A stretch of DNA of 64,000 nucleotides from Pseudomonas agarici (GCF_900109755.1 NZ_FOAR01000018.1:55392-119391), one strand, 5' to 3'; counted from the first letter of the stretch, positions 43,043 to 52,703 are shown. Numbers and translations: made by a program. Notes: generated by a model not told the origin, from the letters alone.

Positions 43043-44140
43043 ATGAAGATCATAAGAATAAATTTCTTTTCAAAACCAATGAGTAATTCTTCCTCAAATT
43101 ACTTATGGGTTTTAGCAACGACTTTTCTTTTTGTTTTTTCACTAATCAAAGAAAATCTGCTGCCGGAGCGTTTTTTCTATGACGCTTCAGCCATTTCAAA
43201 TTTTATTCAAAGGAAAGCAGATTTTACGATAGGCGATTCTTATGCAAGCACTGCCGCTTTTTATAGTATATTTTCGGTGACTGACAACTCAATTTTTCTT
43301 TCGACAATCTCAGCCATTTTAACTTTTTTATCATTCTATATCTATTCCAGCAAATCCAATTCAAGTCGACTTACATCCCTAGAGTTTTCTTCAGTTATTT
43401 TTTTTATGTTTCTAAGCCTCACTTTCATGACAATGATCAGTAAAGATTTAATTGTTCTGATAATAGTAACCCCATTCATATATTTTGTTAAAAAAGGCAC
43501 AATAGGCCTTCTCACATGGAGTCTGCTTGCCCTTCTCTACGCAGTTTATTTTAGAGCGTATTGGTTTTTATTTATAGCTATGTTTTGGGGGGTCTACTTG
43601 CTACTAGGCTTTACTCGAAAACCCTCCCTACTTTTGATTGCTATACCCTCTGCATTGCTGATACTCAGTTTTATATTCAGTTATGCGCTGGGGACAGACC
43701 TAGACAATTTCCGGATGACAATAAACAACTATCGTCTCGACAATAACTATGAAGACACTCGAACAGCCATACTTCCCTGGATAGCTGGGAGTGGACCAAT
43801 AATAAGCTGGATTAACACCGTGATTACGTGGTTTACACTAATTATCCCTATACCACTCATTATATTATTTTCCCCTTACTATCTCATCATCTCTTTTTTC
43901 ATTATGTTGATGTTCTTGAAATTCTGGAAAAAAATCATCAATGAAATCAAAGAAAGAAGAAGTCCTGAGATAGCAGCATGTGGGTCGCTTATAATTTCAT
44001 TCACAGCAATCCAAAGTGTATTCGAACCTGACTACGGTAGCTATGTGAGACATTTAGCACCACTGTACCCAATGGTTTTTTTTGTGATACTAAAAGACAG
44101 CAGATCAAAAACCCCAAGCAAAAATTTTAATAATAAATAA
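43043..44140 (+). CDS. wzy: Polysaccharide polymerase, Wzy-like
   Basis: A 365-aa integral membrane protein with about ten hydrophobic helices and a large hydrophilic loop (about residues 215-245, DNFRMTINNYRLDNNYEDTR), the layout expected of Wzy polymerases. There is little primary sequence identity between Wzy proteins, so the name rests on topology and on position between wzx and a GT4 gene. Base composition is very AT-rich, as is usual for serotype-specific genes. The ATG at 43043 or 43079 may be used. It should polymerise the repeat units in the periplasm. Confidence 0.65.
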   Translation: MKIIRINFFSKPMSNSSSNYLWVLATTFLFVFSLIKENLLPERFFYDASAISNFIQRKADFTIGDSYASTAAFYSIFSVTDNSIFLSTISAILTFLSFYIYSSKSNSSRLTSLEFSSVIFFMFLSLTFMTMISKDLIVLIIVTPFIYFVKKGTIGLLTWSLLALLYAVYFRAYWFLFIAMFWGVYLLLGFTRKPSLLLIAIPSALLILSFIFSYALGTDLDNFRMTINNYRLDNNYEDTRTAILPWIAGSGPIISWINTVITWFTLIIPIPLIILFSPYYLIISFFIMLMFLKFWKKIINEIKERRSPEIAACGSLIISFTAIQSVFEPDYGSYVRHLAPLYPMVFFVILKDSRSKTPSKNFNNK

Positions 44141-44169
44141 TTATTACCCTTTCTTAGTCAAGGACCGAA

Positions 44170-45267
44170 ATGCGAATAATGCATGTAACCGAAGCTTTGG
44201 GCGGCGGCGTTCTAAACATCATCCATCAATTAGTTTTGATGCAGTCCGCCGATGATCACGAGGTAATAATTGCTCACTCAATACGACCAGACACACCTAA
44301 CTCTAATGAGCTCGCAGTACTATTCCCACGCCCAATAGTGCGTATCGAACTACCAATGAAAACGAGCATTTCCCCACTAAGTGATTTATTGGGGTTAATT
44401 AAGCTTATAAAACTTATAAAAAAAACAAAACCGGATATCGTACACCTTCATTCATCTAAAGCTGGCGTTTTGGGGCGTCTTGCTTGCAAAATCATTGGTC
44501 GTTCGAGCTCATGTATTTATACACCACATGGCTTTTCTTTTTTAAGGAAAGATCTAAGTTCTAAGGTACGTTCAGTCTTCGTTGCTATCGAACGATTGAG
44601 TTCATATTTCGGAGGGACAACAATTGCATGTTCACAAAGTGAGCTAGAACATGCTATTCATCGCGCAGGGCAGAAAACCGCAGTATTGGTTGAAAATAGT
44701 ATCCCTCTTGAAATTGTGACCGAAGCGATCGGAAGCGGCAAAAACTGCCAAATCGCCTCGGCTGGCCGCTTATGCTATCAGAAAAACCCATCTGCCTTCC
44801 GCGAGCTCGCCATTGAGTTACAAAAAGAGCCAGCATCCTTTTTGTGGATTGGGGATGGCGACCTAAAACATCAGCTTTTAATTAACGGCAATTTACCCGC
44901 CAATCTAAGAGTTACTGGTTGGACATCAAGAGAGTTGGTAGCCAATCATCTTCGTCTTTCGGACATATTCATTATGACTTCTCTTTGGGAAGGCATGCCC
45001 TTGGCGCTAATTGAAGCACAAGCATCTGGACTACCTGCCATTGTACTTGATGTCGAGGGCTGTAAGGACATTGTGATAGATGGTAAAACTGGATTTATCT
45101 GCCAAAGCATAATTGAAATGCAGAAAAAAACCAGATTATTGATAAATGACGTTGCACTAAGAAAAACAATGGGAGCAGCTGCACGCAGCATGGCCCTCGA
45201 ACGTTTCTCTCAAGATCGCATGCACAATGAGATCTTGAACGTTTATAACTCCCGACTGAATACTTGA
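44170..45267 (+). CDS. Glycosyltransferase family 4
   Basis: A 365-aa GT-B enzyme. MRIMHVTEALGGGVLNIIHQL (first strand with the glycine loop), DIVHLHSSKAGVLGRLA (about residues 86-102), the nucleotide sugar site SAGRLCYQKNP (about 195-205) and TSLWEGMPLALIEAQASGLP (about 273-292, EX7E type) identify GT4. The sugar and acceptor are unknown. It acts on the inner-membrane face. The 139-bp gap after it, before galE, is AT-rich. Confidence 0.88.
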   Translation: MRIMHVTEALGGGVLNIIHQLVLMQSADDHEVIIAHSIRPDTPNSNELAVLFPRPIVRIELPMKTSISPLSDLLGLIKLIKLIKKTKPDIVHLHSSKAGVLGRLACKIIGRSSSCIYTPHGFSFLRKDLSSKVRSVFVAIERLSSYFGGTTIACSQSELEHAIHRAGQKTAVLVENSIPLEIVTEAIGSGKNCQIASAGRLCYQKNPSAFRELAIELQKEPASFLWIGDGDLKHQLLINGNLPANLRVTGWTSRELVANHLRLSDIFIMTSLWEGMPLALIEAQASGLPAIVLDVEGCKDIVIDGKTGFICQSIIEMQKKTRLLINDVALRKTMGAAARSMALERFSQDRMHNEILNVYNSRLNT

Positions 45268-45406
45268 AGCTAGCGTCTCACTCACACCAAAACTCCAAAT
45301 AAAATATGAAAACCTAGCCACGAGCAAATATTCTAATTATTTTCATCTTAAACACTTATCAACACTGAAACCCTCTAACACATTTATCTTCTAATGGGAC
45401 ACTAAC

Positions 45407-46429
45407 GTGAGCAAAAAAGTACTAGTGACTGGTGGTGCCGGTTACATTGGCTCGCACACGACACTCGCGTTGCTCGAGTCGGAATATGACGTAATTGTGT
45501 TAGACAATCTCTGCAATAGTTCACAAGAGTCACTGCGTCGAGTAGAGCTTCTTTGTGGAAAATCACCCGAATTCATTCATGGTGATGTCCGTGACCAAGC
45601 ATTACTGGATAATCTGTTCGCTTCACATCAGATCAATGCAGTATTACATTTTGCCGGTTTGAAATCTGTAGGGGAAAGTGTCCGCGAACCACTCGATTAT
45701 TATGACAACAATGTCGCAGGCAGCCTCACGTTGTGTCAGGCGATGGCGCATGCTGGGGTTTTCAGGCTCGTATTCAGCTCTTCCGCTACGGTGTACGGCG
45801 AACCGACGCAAATGCCGATCAGCGAGGACTTCCCCACCGGGGTACCGACCAATCCTTATGGCCGCTCCAAACTGATGGTCGAAGAACTATTGCAGGACCT
45901 GGCGAAATCGGAGCCGCGCTGGAGTATCGCCCTGCTCCGCTACTTTAATCCGGTGGGCGCCCACCCTAGCGGGATGATCGGCGAAGCGCCTAATGGCCTG
46001 CCGAATAACCTCCTGCCTTATGTCAGCCAGGTAGCAATCGGTAAGCTCAAGCAGTTGTCGGTATTCGGCGCGGACTATCCGACGCAAGATGGCACCGGGG
46101 TGCGTGACTACATCCATGTGCAGGATCTGGCTGAGGGCCATTTGAGTGCGTTAGCGGCTATCGTGCAAAAGACCGGCGTGAACATCTGGAACTTGGGCAC
46201 AGGTGTCGGCTACAGCGTGCTGGAAATGATTCGAGCGTTCGAACAGGCCAGTGGTCGAGTCATATCTTATCAGGTGGTTGAGCGCCGCCCAGGGGATATT
46301 GCCGAGTGCTGGGCCGACCCGAAAAAAGCCGCCCATGAGCTGAACTGGAAGGCCAAGCGCGGCTTACAGGAAATGATGACCGATACCTGGCGCTGGCAGA
46401 CAGGTAATCCGCAGGGCTATGGTCAATGA
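45407..46429 (+). CDS. galE: UDP-glucose 4-epimerase GalE
   Basis: A 340-aa SDR epimerase that supplies UDP-galactose or UDP-N-acetylgalactosamine to the locus. The NAD loop GGAGYIGS (about residues 8-15), the catalytic S and Y in FSSSATVYGEP (about 124-134) and YGRSK (about 150-154), and the C-terminal DPKKAAHELNWKAKRG are visible. The start is GTG. The first half is AT-richer than the second; GC returns to chromosome level from about 45700, marking the end of the variable block. Confidence 0.94.
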   Translation: MSKKVLVTGGAGYIGSHTTLALLESEYDVIVLDNLCNSSQESLRRVELLCGKSPEFIHGDVRDQALLDNLFASHQINAVLHFAGLKSVGESVREPLDYYDNNVAGSLTLCQAMAHAGVFRLVFSSSATVYGEPTQMPISEDFPTGVPTNPYGRSKLMVEELLQDLAKSEPRWSIALLRYFNPVGAHPSGMIGEAPNGLPNNLLPYVSQVAIGKLKQLSVFGADYPTQDGTGVRDYIHVQDLAEGHLSALAAIVQKTGVNIWNLGTGVGYSVLEMIRAFEQASGRVISYQVVERRPGDIAECWADPKKAAHELNWKAKRGLQEMMTDTWRWQTGNPQGYGQ

Positions 46430-46736
46430 TTTTATCGGCCGCTAACATTTTGAATGATCAAAGAATCATCACTTCGCTCCCTAAACTCGATAATCAGCAG
46501 CCTACCGGATCGGGATGTTAGAAAACGTCAGCAACCAAAAGCGCTCTAGACGGGTATTCTTAGGGCGATATTGCGAAAATGGAATGCCGGCACAGAAGCC
46601 ACTCGAATGTGATATTCGTCGTGCCCAGGGCCGTCGCAATTTTTCCAACATACACAATGCTCGAAGCCGTACTTTCTGCACTTACACCGCTCAAGTATCA
46701 ACGCTAATACAGACGATCTATCAAAAGGAATTTTCC
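46430..46736. other. Non-coding leader of the gfc-like operon
   Basis: A 307-bp stretch holding no protein gene that I can support. An open frame from 46515 is continuous with the GfcA-like gene, but it lacks any domain and passes the ribosome site at 46725-46729. It must hold the promoter for the export block unless transcription reads through from galE. Confidence 0.5.
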
Positions 46737-47051
46737 ATGAGCAAATTATTTGTTTCCGCGCTAATGCTTGCCTTGAGTACCCCTGCCCTGGCCGCTGAGG
46801 CTCCTGCACAGTCCTCCACGCCTGCTGCGGCGGGTTCTGCAGCAACCGCCCCCGCCGGATCGGCAACCGGCACACCTCTAGCGACCTCCACCGGTGTACT
46901 GGGCGGGGTCTCCACGACGACCGCTGTGGGTGTCGGCGTCGCTTTTGCAGCGGGCGTCGCAGCGCTGGCCGCCAGCGGTGGTGGTGGCGGCGGTGGAAAC
47001 AACACCAGCGGCACCACTGGCACTACCGGGACCACCGGCACCACCCGCTAA
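46737..47051 (+). CDS. gfcA: GfcA-like threonine/glycine-rich exported protein
   Basis: A 104-aa protein with a signal peptide (MSKLFVSALMLALSTPALAA) and a low-complexity body. A hydrophobic segment (VGVGVAFAAGVAALAAS, about residues 60-76), seven glycines and a TGTTGTTGTTR tail follow. This organisation matches GfcA (YmcD), first gene of the E. coli group 4 capsule operon. The ATG at 46737 has AAGGA (46725-46729) 7 bases upstream. A strong hairpin separates it from the Wza-like gene. Confidence 0.7.
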   Translation: MSKLFVSALMLALSTPALAAEAPAQSSTPAAAGSAATAPAGSATGTPLATSTGVLGGVSTTTAVGVGVAFAAGVAALAASGGGGGGGNNTSGTTGTTGTTGTTR

Positions 47052-47071
47052 GCCTAACGTCAGGTCGCCCT

Positions 47072-47099
47072 CAACCTCCCGGAACAATCCGGGAGGTTG
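47072..47099. terminator. Strong hairpin between gfcA-like and wza-like genes
   Basis: CAACCTCCCGGA and TCCGGGAGGTTG form a perfect 12-bp stem with an ACAA loop, followed by a short T-rich run (GGTTTGTTG). It looks like an intrinsic terminator or attenuator placed inside the export operon, so that the small first gene would be transcribed more than the rest. Confidence 0.75.
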
Positions 47100-47133
47100 G
47101 GTTTGTTGTGCTCCTTCCACAAGTGTCTTCCTT

Positions 47134-48234
47134 ATGATTCGTAGTTTGTCGCTCGCTTTGCTCGCAGGCGTTGCCCTGCAAGGTTGTATGTTCGCACCCG
47201 GTCATTACCTGGACACCAGTGAAATCGGCCGTGATGGCTCACCGGAAAGCAGTCGGGTCGAGTTGATTCCGATAACCCCCAAACTGATTGCCCAGAATGC
47301 GGCGGCAAATGTGTCCGGCTCGTTACCAGCCGCATTGTTGGCGTTCAAGCCGGGAGCCTATCGGATTGGGGCCAATGATGTGTTGTACATTACCGTGTGG
47401 GATCACCCGGAGTTGACGGCCCCGTCAGGAGCGCAACAACAAATCGACGCCAACGGTCGCCTGGTTCGCCCGGATGGCACACTGTTTTATCCCTACGTCG
47501 GCAATGTTCAAGCCGCGGGAAAAACCATCGAAGAGTTGCGCGAATTTATCGCCGAGCGCCTGACGAAATTCATCGATAGCCCGCAGGTGGATCTGAACGT
47601 GCTGCGGTTCGCCAGCCAGAAGGTCGTCCTCTCCGGCGCGCTGACGAAAGCCGGTCAACTGCCCATCACTACCTCCCCCCTCAACGTGACGGAAGCGATC
47701 GGTGTTGCCGGTGCCGACCCGTTGAATGCCGACCTGTCCGGCCTGACGCTCACCCGCGACGGACGTGAATACCGACTGGACCTGGATGAACTCAACAGCA
47801 CCAGCTCCCAGTTACACAAGGTCTATTTGAAAGACGGCGACCAGTTGTACCTGCCGTACAATGACCGTAAGAAGATCTACGTCATGGGCGAAGTCAACCA
47901 GCCACGGGCCGTCACGTTCAAAATCAGGCAGATGAATCTGGCGGATGTAATCGGCTCGGTTGGCGGCTTGAACCAGACCACCTCCAATGGCAACGCGTTA
48001 TATGTGATTCGCGGCACTGACAACCTTGAAACCGAACCGGCTAAAGTCTTTCAGTTGGATGCCAAATCGCCCACCGCGTTTGCCCTCGCCAGCCGCTTCA
48101 ACCTGCAACCGCAGGACATCGTCTACGTCGGCCCTGCCGGGGTAACTCGCTGGAACCGCGTGATAAGTCAGTTGGTGCCTTCAGCGAGCATTTTAGGTAC
48201 CGGAGCAGCTGCGCAAAATAATCTTCGTGAATAA
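47134..48234 (+). CDS. gfcE: Outer-membrane polysaccharide exporter, Wza/GfcE type
   Basis: A 366-aa lipoprotein (lipobox LQGC, Cys18) that forms the outer-membrane export pore. The N-terminal PES domain (about residues 68-170, starting AYRIGANDVLYITVWDHPELT) is followed by SLBB repeats (about 170-330) and a C-terminal amphipathic helix (VTRWNRVISQLVPS) that spans the membrane as in Wza. The ATG at 47134 is chosen because it starts a lipoprotein signal; the frame is open from 46894 through gfcA. The name Wza would be equally valid. Confidence 0.9.
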   Translation: MIRSLSLALLAGVALQGCMFAPGHYLDTSEIGRDGSPESSRVELIPITPKLIAQNAAANVSGSLPAALLAFKPGAYRIGANDVLYITVWDHPELTAPSGAQQQIDANGRLVRPDGTLFYPYVGNVQAAGKTIEELREFIAERLTKFIDSPQVDLNVLRFASQKVVLSGALTKAGQLPITTSPLNVTEAIGVAGADPLNADLSGLTLTRDGREYRLDLDELNSTSSQLHKVYLKDGDQLYLPYNDRKKIYVMGEVNQPRAVTFKIRQMNLADVIGSVGGLNQTTSNGNALYVIRGTDNLETEPAKVFQLDAKSPTAFALASRFNLQPQDIVYVGPAGVTRWNRVISQLVPSASILGTGAAAQNNLRE

Positions 48235-48247
48235 GGTTTGAGCCGTT

Positions 48248-48907
48248 TTGAAAAGTTTTCGTAACTGCTCATGCTTGGCGGTGGTTTTCCTGCTGGGCGG
48301 CTGTAATCCCTTGATGCAAGCCTCCCTGGAGACGTTCAAAGCCACTGCAGTAAGCGCCGAACCTCTGCAGTTGAGCCCGGCCCAGGTACAAGCGGTGCCC
48401 TATGCGCAAATCAAGGTCACCACCGACTCCAGCGAAGGGGTGATGGCCCGGCTGCGCCAGCAGGGCGATCTGGGGTTCTGGGTCGCCTCCGGCAAGCAGG
48501 TGTTGTTGATACGCGACGGCCTCGCGGTACGCAGCGTAGGTCTCAATCCCGAGCTGGATGGCACCCGATTTGACGGCGAATCGCCGTTCAAGCGCGGCCT
48601 GCAGCAATTGCCCGACGGTTATCGCAGCACTCGCTGGATCGATCTCTATCAGGGTCGACGGGTGGGGCTGGCGGTGCACAGTCGCTTCAGTCGCCAGTCA
48701 ATCGAGACTGTCCGTATCTTGGACAAGGATTATGCGCTGCTGCGCGTCGATGAACGCATCGACATTCCCGAGCTGGGGTTTCACGCCACCAACCGTTTCT
48801 GGGTCAGGCCCGACGATGGCCTGGTGCTGCAGAGCGAGCAATATCTTACGCCGGAGCTTTTCTTGAAGATTGTGCATTTGCGTCCTGACTGGGAGACGAC
48901 CCGGTGA
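48248..48907 (+). CDS. gfcB: GfcB/YjbF family capsule lipoprotein
   Basis: A 219-aa lipoprotein (lipobox LLGGC, Cys19) of the GfcB/YjbF family (DUF2886). The mature part is beta-rich; SEGVMARLRQQGDLGFWVASGKQVLLIRDG (about residues 62-91) matches family members. It acts in the periplasm on the polymer or secretin-like complex. The start is TTG at 48248, 13 bp after wza, because no other start codon precedes the lipobox. It overlaps gfcC by 4 bp. Confidence 0.85.
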   Translation: MKSFRNCSCLAVVFLLGGCNPLMQASLETFKATAVSAEPLQLSPAQVQAVPYAQIKVTTDSSEGVMARLRQQGDLGFWVASGKQVLLIRDGLAVRSVGLNPELDGTRFDGESPFKRGLQQLPDGYRSTRWIDLYQGRRVGLAVHSRFSRQSIETVRILDKDYALLRVDERIDIPELGFHATNRFWVRPDDGLVLQSEQYLTPELFLKIVHLRPDWETTR

Positions 48908-49671
48908 GGTATTCGAAAACGCTGTCCGCTTGTCTGTTGCTCGCCAGCGCTACGTTGACTCAGGCAGCAGTCACGGTGACGGGGGATGTGTTGAATGCCG
49001 GTCCCGTTACGTGGGTGCCGGGTGCGCGCCTACTGGATGTGGTCAACCAGGCTCGCCCGAACGCCGAAAGCTACTGGCTGGCCGCCGCGTGGCTGCACCA
49101 ACCGCTGTTGGAGCAACAGACGCGCCTGAAAGCAGGTGTGCTGTTCGATCTGAAAATGCTGCAACGGGGCGCCTTGCTCAGGCAACAAGACAAGCTCGCG
49201 GACCTCGCCGCGCGGCTGCACCAGGACGTCAATCGCTTGCCGGTCACCGGGCGCCGACTTGCGGTGCTCGACCCTATTGCGCTGGAGGTTGGGTTCGCTC
49301 GCAACTACCTGGTCAACGAAGGCGACCAACTGATTTACCCGACCCGCCCGGACTCGGTCACGGTACTGGGCGCGGTGGCACAGCCCTGCACTCTGCCCTA
49401 TCGCGCTCCGCTGCAGGCCCGCGAATACCTTGAAAGCTGCTTGCCGCTACCCGAGGCAGAAGCCGATTACCTGTGGTTGATCGGTCCCGATGGGCAGGTC
49501 AAGCGCGTCGGCATCGCAGGCTGGAACCGCGAGGAGGGGGTGTATGCCGTGGCGGGCAGTAGGATTCTGGTGCCAATACGCAACGATGATCCCGATCTGC
49601 CCACTGCGGATTTGAACGAGCAACTGGCCCTGTTTCTCGCCACCCAACCGCAGGCCGAGGTGGCCCCTTGA
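48904..49671 (+). CDS. gfcC: GfcC/YjbG family periplasmic capsule protein
   Basis: A 255-aa exported protein of the GfcC family, with a signal peptide (about residues 1-20) and two ubiquitin-like beta-grasp domains related to the SLBB domains of Wza. GDVLNAGPVTWVPGARLLDVV (about 26-46) and SVTVLGAVAQPCTLPYRAPLQAREYL (about 151-176) fit these. The start is GTG, overlapping gfcB by 4 bp; its TGA overlaps the TTG of gfcD. Confidence 0.85.
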   Translation: MRYSKTLSACLLLASATLTQAAVTVTGDVLNAGPVTWVPGARLLDVVNQARPNAESYWLAAAWLHQPLLEQQTRLKAGVLFDLKMLQRGALLRQQDKLADLAARLHQDVNRLPVTGRRLAVLDPIALEVGFARNYLVNEGDQLIYPTRPDSVTVLGAVAQPCTLPYRAPLQAREYLESCLPLPEAEADYLWLIGPDGQVKRVGIAGWNREEGVYAVAGSRILVPIRNDDPDLPTADLNEQLALFLATQPQAEVAP

Positions 49672-51749
49672 AGTTACGTTTTGCCGCCGTAGTGTTGCTG
49701 CCCTACAGTCTGGCTCATGCCGAGCCACGTTTTACCCAGAATGATTTCGGTGGTGTGGGGTTGTTGCAGACCCCCACCGCGCGGATGGCCCCAGCCGGCG
49801 AATTCAGCCTCAACGCCAATCGCACGGATCCTTACTCGCGCTATAGCCTATCATTGCAGCCGCTTGACTGGCTGGAAGGGTCGTTTCGTTATACCGCCAT
49901 CACCAACCGCAAATACGGGCCAGAGTCCCTCAGCGGTGACCAGAGCTATAAGGACAAGGCGGTCGATGTTAAAGCCCGGCTTTGGAAAGAAAGCCATTGG
50001 CTACCCGAGGTCGCGATCGGTTTCCGCGACATCGGTGGTACCGGCCTGTTTTCCAGCGAGTATTTTGTCGCGAACAAGCGTTACAACAATCTGGATTTCA
50101 GCCTGGGCATCGCCTGGGGCTACATCGGTAACCGCGGGGATTTCGATAATCCGCTGAGGCACATCGATAGTCGTTTCGACACCCGCCCGGTGAGCTCTAC
50201 CGCGGGCGACGTCAACACCGACTCGTATTTTCGTGGCTCGCCCGGGTTGTTCGGTGGCGTCGCCTATCAAACGCCCTGGTCGCCCTTGAGTCTGAAACTC
50301 GAATTCGACGGCAACGATTACAAGCGTGAACCCCAAGCCAACAACCAGAAGCAGGACTCACCGATCAATATCGGTGCGGTCTACAAGCTCAACGACTCGA
50401 TCGATTTGACAGCGGGCTGGGAGCGCGGCAATACCGCGTTGTTCGGCATCACGCTGCATACCAATTTCGTCAGTCGCAAGGCGCCGATCAAACGCAACGA
50501 TGCGCCGGCCGAAACGCTTGCGGCTCAGGTGCCGAATATGCGGCTCGAACAGGTTGACTGGGCCGGGGTTGCCAAACGCCTGGAAAACAACGCCGGTTAT
50601 AAAGTTGAGCGCATTGCTCAGCGTGATTCCGAGCTGATGGTGTATGGCGAACAGTCGCGCTATTTCTATTCAGCCAAGGGGGTGGGCCGGGCCAGCCGGA
50701 TTCTGGACAACAGCGCCAATAAGCAGATCGATTGGTTCACACTGGTCAACAAGCGTTATGACATGCCGGTGGAAGAGGTCAGCGTGCCACGGGAAACCTT
50801 CCGTTCCGTGCTCAATAACCAGCAAGACATCATCGACCTACACCGTAGCACCGAGCTGAATCGACCCACGGCGCACCGGGAAAACACCTTGTATAGCCAA
50901 GAGTTGCAGCCTTTTACCTATGGTTTCGGCTTGGGTTACAAGCAAAACGTCGGTGGCCCTGACGGCTTTCTGCTGTATCAGGTGACGGCTGACGCGGACG
51001 CCGAATACCGCTTCACCCGCAGCACCTGGGCCAGCGGTGGCCTGAGCGTCAATCTGCTGAACAATTTCGACAACTTCAACTACGACGCACCGAGCAACAT
51101 GCGTCGAGTGCGCAGCGATTTGCGCAAGTACATCACCACTTCGGATGTCACCATGCCAGCGTTGCAGCTCAACCATGCCAAACGGCTGGACCAGGACCTG
51201 TATGGCATGGTCTATGGTGGCTATCTGGAATCGATGTTTGCCGGGGTCGGCGGTGAATTGCTGTACCGCCCCATGGGTGAACGCTGGGCGGTGGGCGCGG
51301 ATTTGAATTATGTGCGACAACGCGATTTTGATCAGGGTTTCGGTCTTCGCGGATACAAGACGCTGACCGGCCATATCACCACCTACACCGAGCTGCCCTT
51401 CGACTTGCAGGCAGCGATCAGCGTCGGGCGCTACCTGGCCCGGGATTGGGGGACCACGATCGATCTGTCCCATGAGTTCCGTAACGGCGTCAAGTTCGGT
51501 GGTTGGGTCACCCGTACCACGGCCTCGAAGGAAGAGTATGGCGAAGGCAGCTTTGATAAAGGTATCTATATCTCCGTCCCGTTCGACGAGTTGATGAGTA
51601 CCTCTACAATGCGTCGCGCCAATCTGGTCTGGGCTCCGCTGACCCGCGACGGTGGCGCACGGCTTAATCGCCAGTATTCGCTGCACACGATGACCGATGG
51701 ACGCGACAGCGATGCGTTCTATAGAAACTTCGAGAAAATCACCGAATGA
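49668..51749 (+). CDS. gfcD: GfcD/YjbH family outer-membrane beta-barrel protein
   Basis: A 693-aa YjbH/YmcA-family outer-membrane protein with a signal peptide (about residues 1-18, cleavage after AHA). Its mature part is built of alternating amphipathic strands, which suggests two beta-barrels. NDFGGVGLLQTPTARMAPAGE (about 25-45) and the FGLRGYKTLTGHITTYTELPF region (about 560-580) are family marks. It is proposed to let capsule or exopolysaccharide cross the outer membrane. It overlaps gfcC upstream and the VanZ gene downstream by 4 bp each. Confidence 0.87.
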   Translation: MKLRFAAVVLLPYSLAHAEPRFTQNDFGGVGLLQTPTARMAPAGEFSLNANRTDPYSRYSLSLQPLDWLEGSFRYTAITNRKYGPESLSGDQSYKDKAVDVKARLWKESHWLPEVAIGFRDIGGTGLFSSEYFVANKRYNNLDFSLGIAWGYIGNRGDFDNPLRHIDSRFDTRPVSSTAGDVNTDSYFRGSPGLFGGVAYQTPWSPLSLKLEFDGNDYKREPQANNQKQDSPINIGAVYKLNDSIDLTAGWERGNTALFGITLHTNFVSRKAPIKRNDAPAETLAAQVPNMRLEQVDWAGVAKRLENNAGYKVERIAQRDSELMVYGEQSRYFYSAKGVGRASRILDNSANKQIDWFTLVNKRYDMPVEEVSVPRETFRSVLNNQQDIIDLHRSTELNRPTAHRENTLYSQELQPFTYGFGLGYKQNVGGPDGFLLYQVTADADAEYRFTRSTWASGGLSVNLLNNFDNFNYDAPSNMRRVRSDLRKYITTSDVTMPALQLNHAKRLDQDLYGMVYGGYLESMFAGVGGELLYRPMGERWAVGADLNYVRQRDFDQGFGLRGYKTLTGHITTYTELPFDLQAAISVGRYLARDWGTTIDLSHEFRNGVKFGGWVTRTTASKEEYGEGSFDKGIYISVPFDELMSTSTMRRANLVWAPLTRDGGARLNRQYSLHTMTDGRDSDAFYRNFEKITE

Positions 51750-52108
51750 AACTGTTCTTTCAACGCATCACACGGTTGCCCTTCTGGTTGCGCCTGCTGT
51801 TTTTTATCGGTGTCAGCGGAGTTCTGCTGATTGCCGGGTTGCGCGCGCAGCCGATTCCAGAGGCCTTTGCGCAAGAAGACAAACTGCATCATTTTATTGG
51901 CTTTCTTGCGCTGTCCTTTAGTTGCCGACTGGCATTTCGGCGGGCAAGGCTGATATGGATTGCCTCGGGTTGCCTGCTGACCGGGATTCTCATCGAATGT
52001 GCACAAGCACTGATGCCGCTGCGTACCGCATCAGCTTACGATGCCTTGGCTAATGGTTTCGGGGTATTGATCGGTTTGCTGATTGCATGGTACTGGGTGC
52101 GAGACTAA
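51746..52108 (+). CDS. VanZ-like small membrane protein
   Basis: A 120-aa VanZ-family protein with about four hydrophobic helices. EDKLHHFIGFLALSF (about residues 42-56, with the histidines) and IECAQALMPLRTASAYDALANGFG (about 82-105, holding the D and N residues) are typical. The role of VanZ proteins in polysaccharide loci is not established. It overlaps the gfcD stop by 4 bp (ATGA) and ends the gfc-like block. Confidence 0.85.
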   Translation: MKLFFQRITRLPFWLRLLFFIGVSGVLLIAGLRAQPIPEAFAQEDKLHHFIGFLALSFSCRLAFRRARLIWIASGCLLTGILIECAQALMPLRTASAYDALANGFGVLIGLLIAWYWVRD

Positions 52109-52703
52109 TCAGGGCATGCATCTGCTTACTAACGAAACTGGGTAGCGATTGGCTCTCTCATTCCTAGGCGTAAGCGATTTCCCCTTGAGGCGCGCCTATT
52201 CGCGAAGACAACGGCGCGATCTCAAGCTTAAAGGCAATAAAATTCCCGCGTAGGTCAGTGGCCACCGCCGAGTCCGTGCCATATTGCAAGCCCCCATAGC
52301 CGTCAACCCTATAATTAAATTTTTTGCAACAACATGATGAGCCTTGAAGCGTTTTGCCCTCCTTCTCTCAACCTTATCCTGCCCAAAAAAATTGAGCTTT
52401 TCGGGTGCGGGCTATACGTCATGCATTTGAACCAAACACCACGAGCGCACTCAAAGATGCATGATGAAAACTGGTTATGTCTATTTCGTATATGAATATA
52501 ACTTTTTAATAGATCCCTCTAAAATCCCAACACTCTTGGATAAATACTTGGCGTTGGTTTTTTTAGAGTTCAACCATGAAAATCATTTTATAAAAGTAAT
52601 ACAACCAGATCGGAATTTTCCTCAAAATGTTATAAAATGTCGAATAGCATACTAAGCAGATATGGCAACATTCTTGTGCCGCTAAGCATTTGAGACGGAC
52701 GAT
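52109..52703. other. Non-coding region before the winged-helix regulator
   Basis: No supported gene in 595 bp. A short minus-strand open stretch (about 52166-52310; GYGGLQYGTDSAVATDLRGN as read) is GC-richer and looks coding-like, but I cannot match it to a family; it may be a remnant. A 64-codon frame at 52461-52655 has no ribosome site. The 3' half is AT-rich and probably carries the regulator promoter. Confidence 0.4.

Noticed and set aside
46965..47050. GGT/ACC-rich triplet repeats in the GfcA-like gene as a microsatellite
   Set aside because: They encode the glycine and TGT tail expected of this protein type and are not perfect repeats at DNA level.
46894..47133. Longer N-terminus for the Wza-like protein
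   Set aside because: It would overlap the GfcA-like gene in another frame and run across the hairpin; the internal ATG at 47134 starts a proper lipoprotein signal.
52461..52655. 64-codon frame before the winged-helix regulator
   Set aside because: No ribosome site, no domain, AT-rich by chance open frame.
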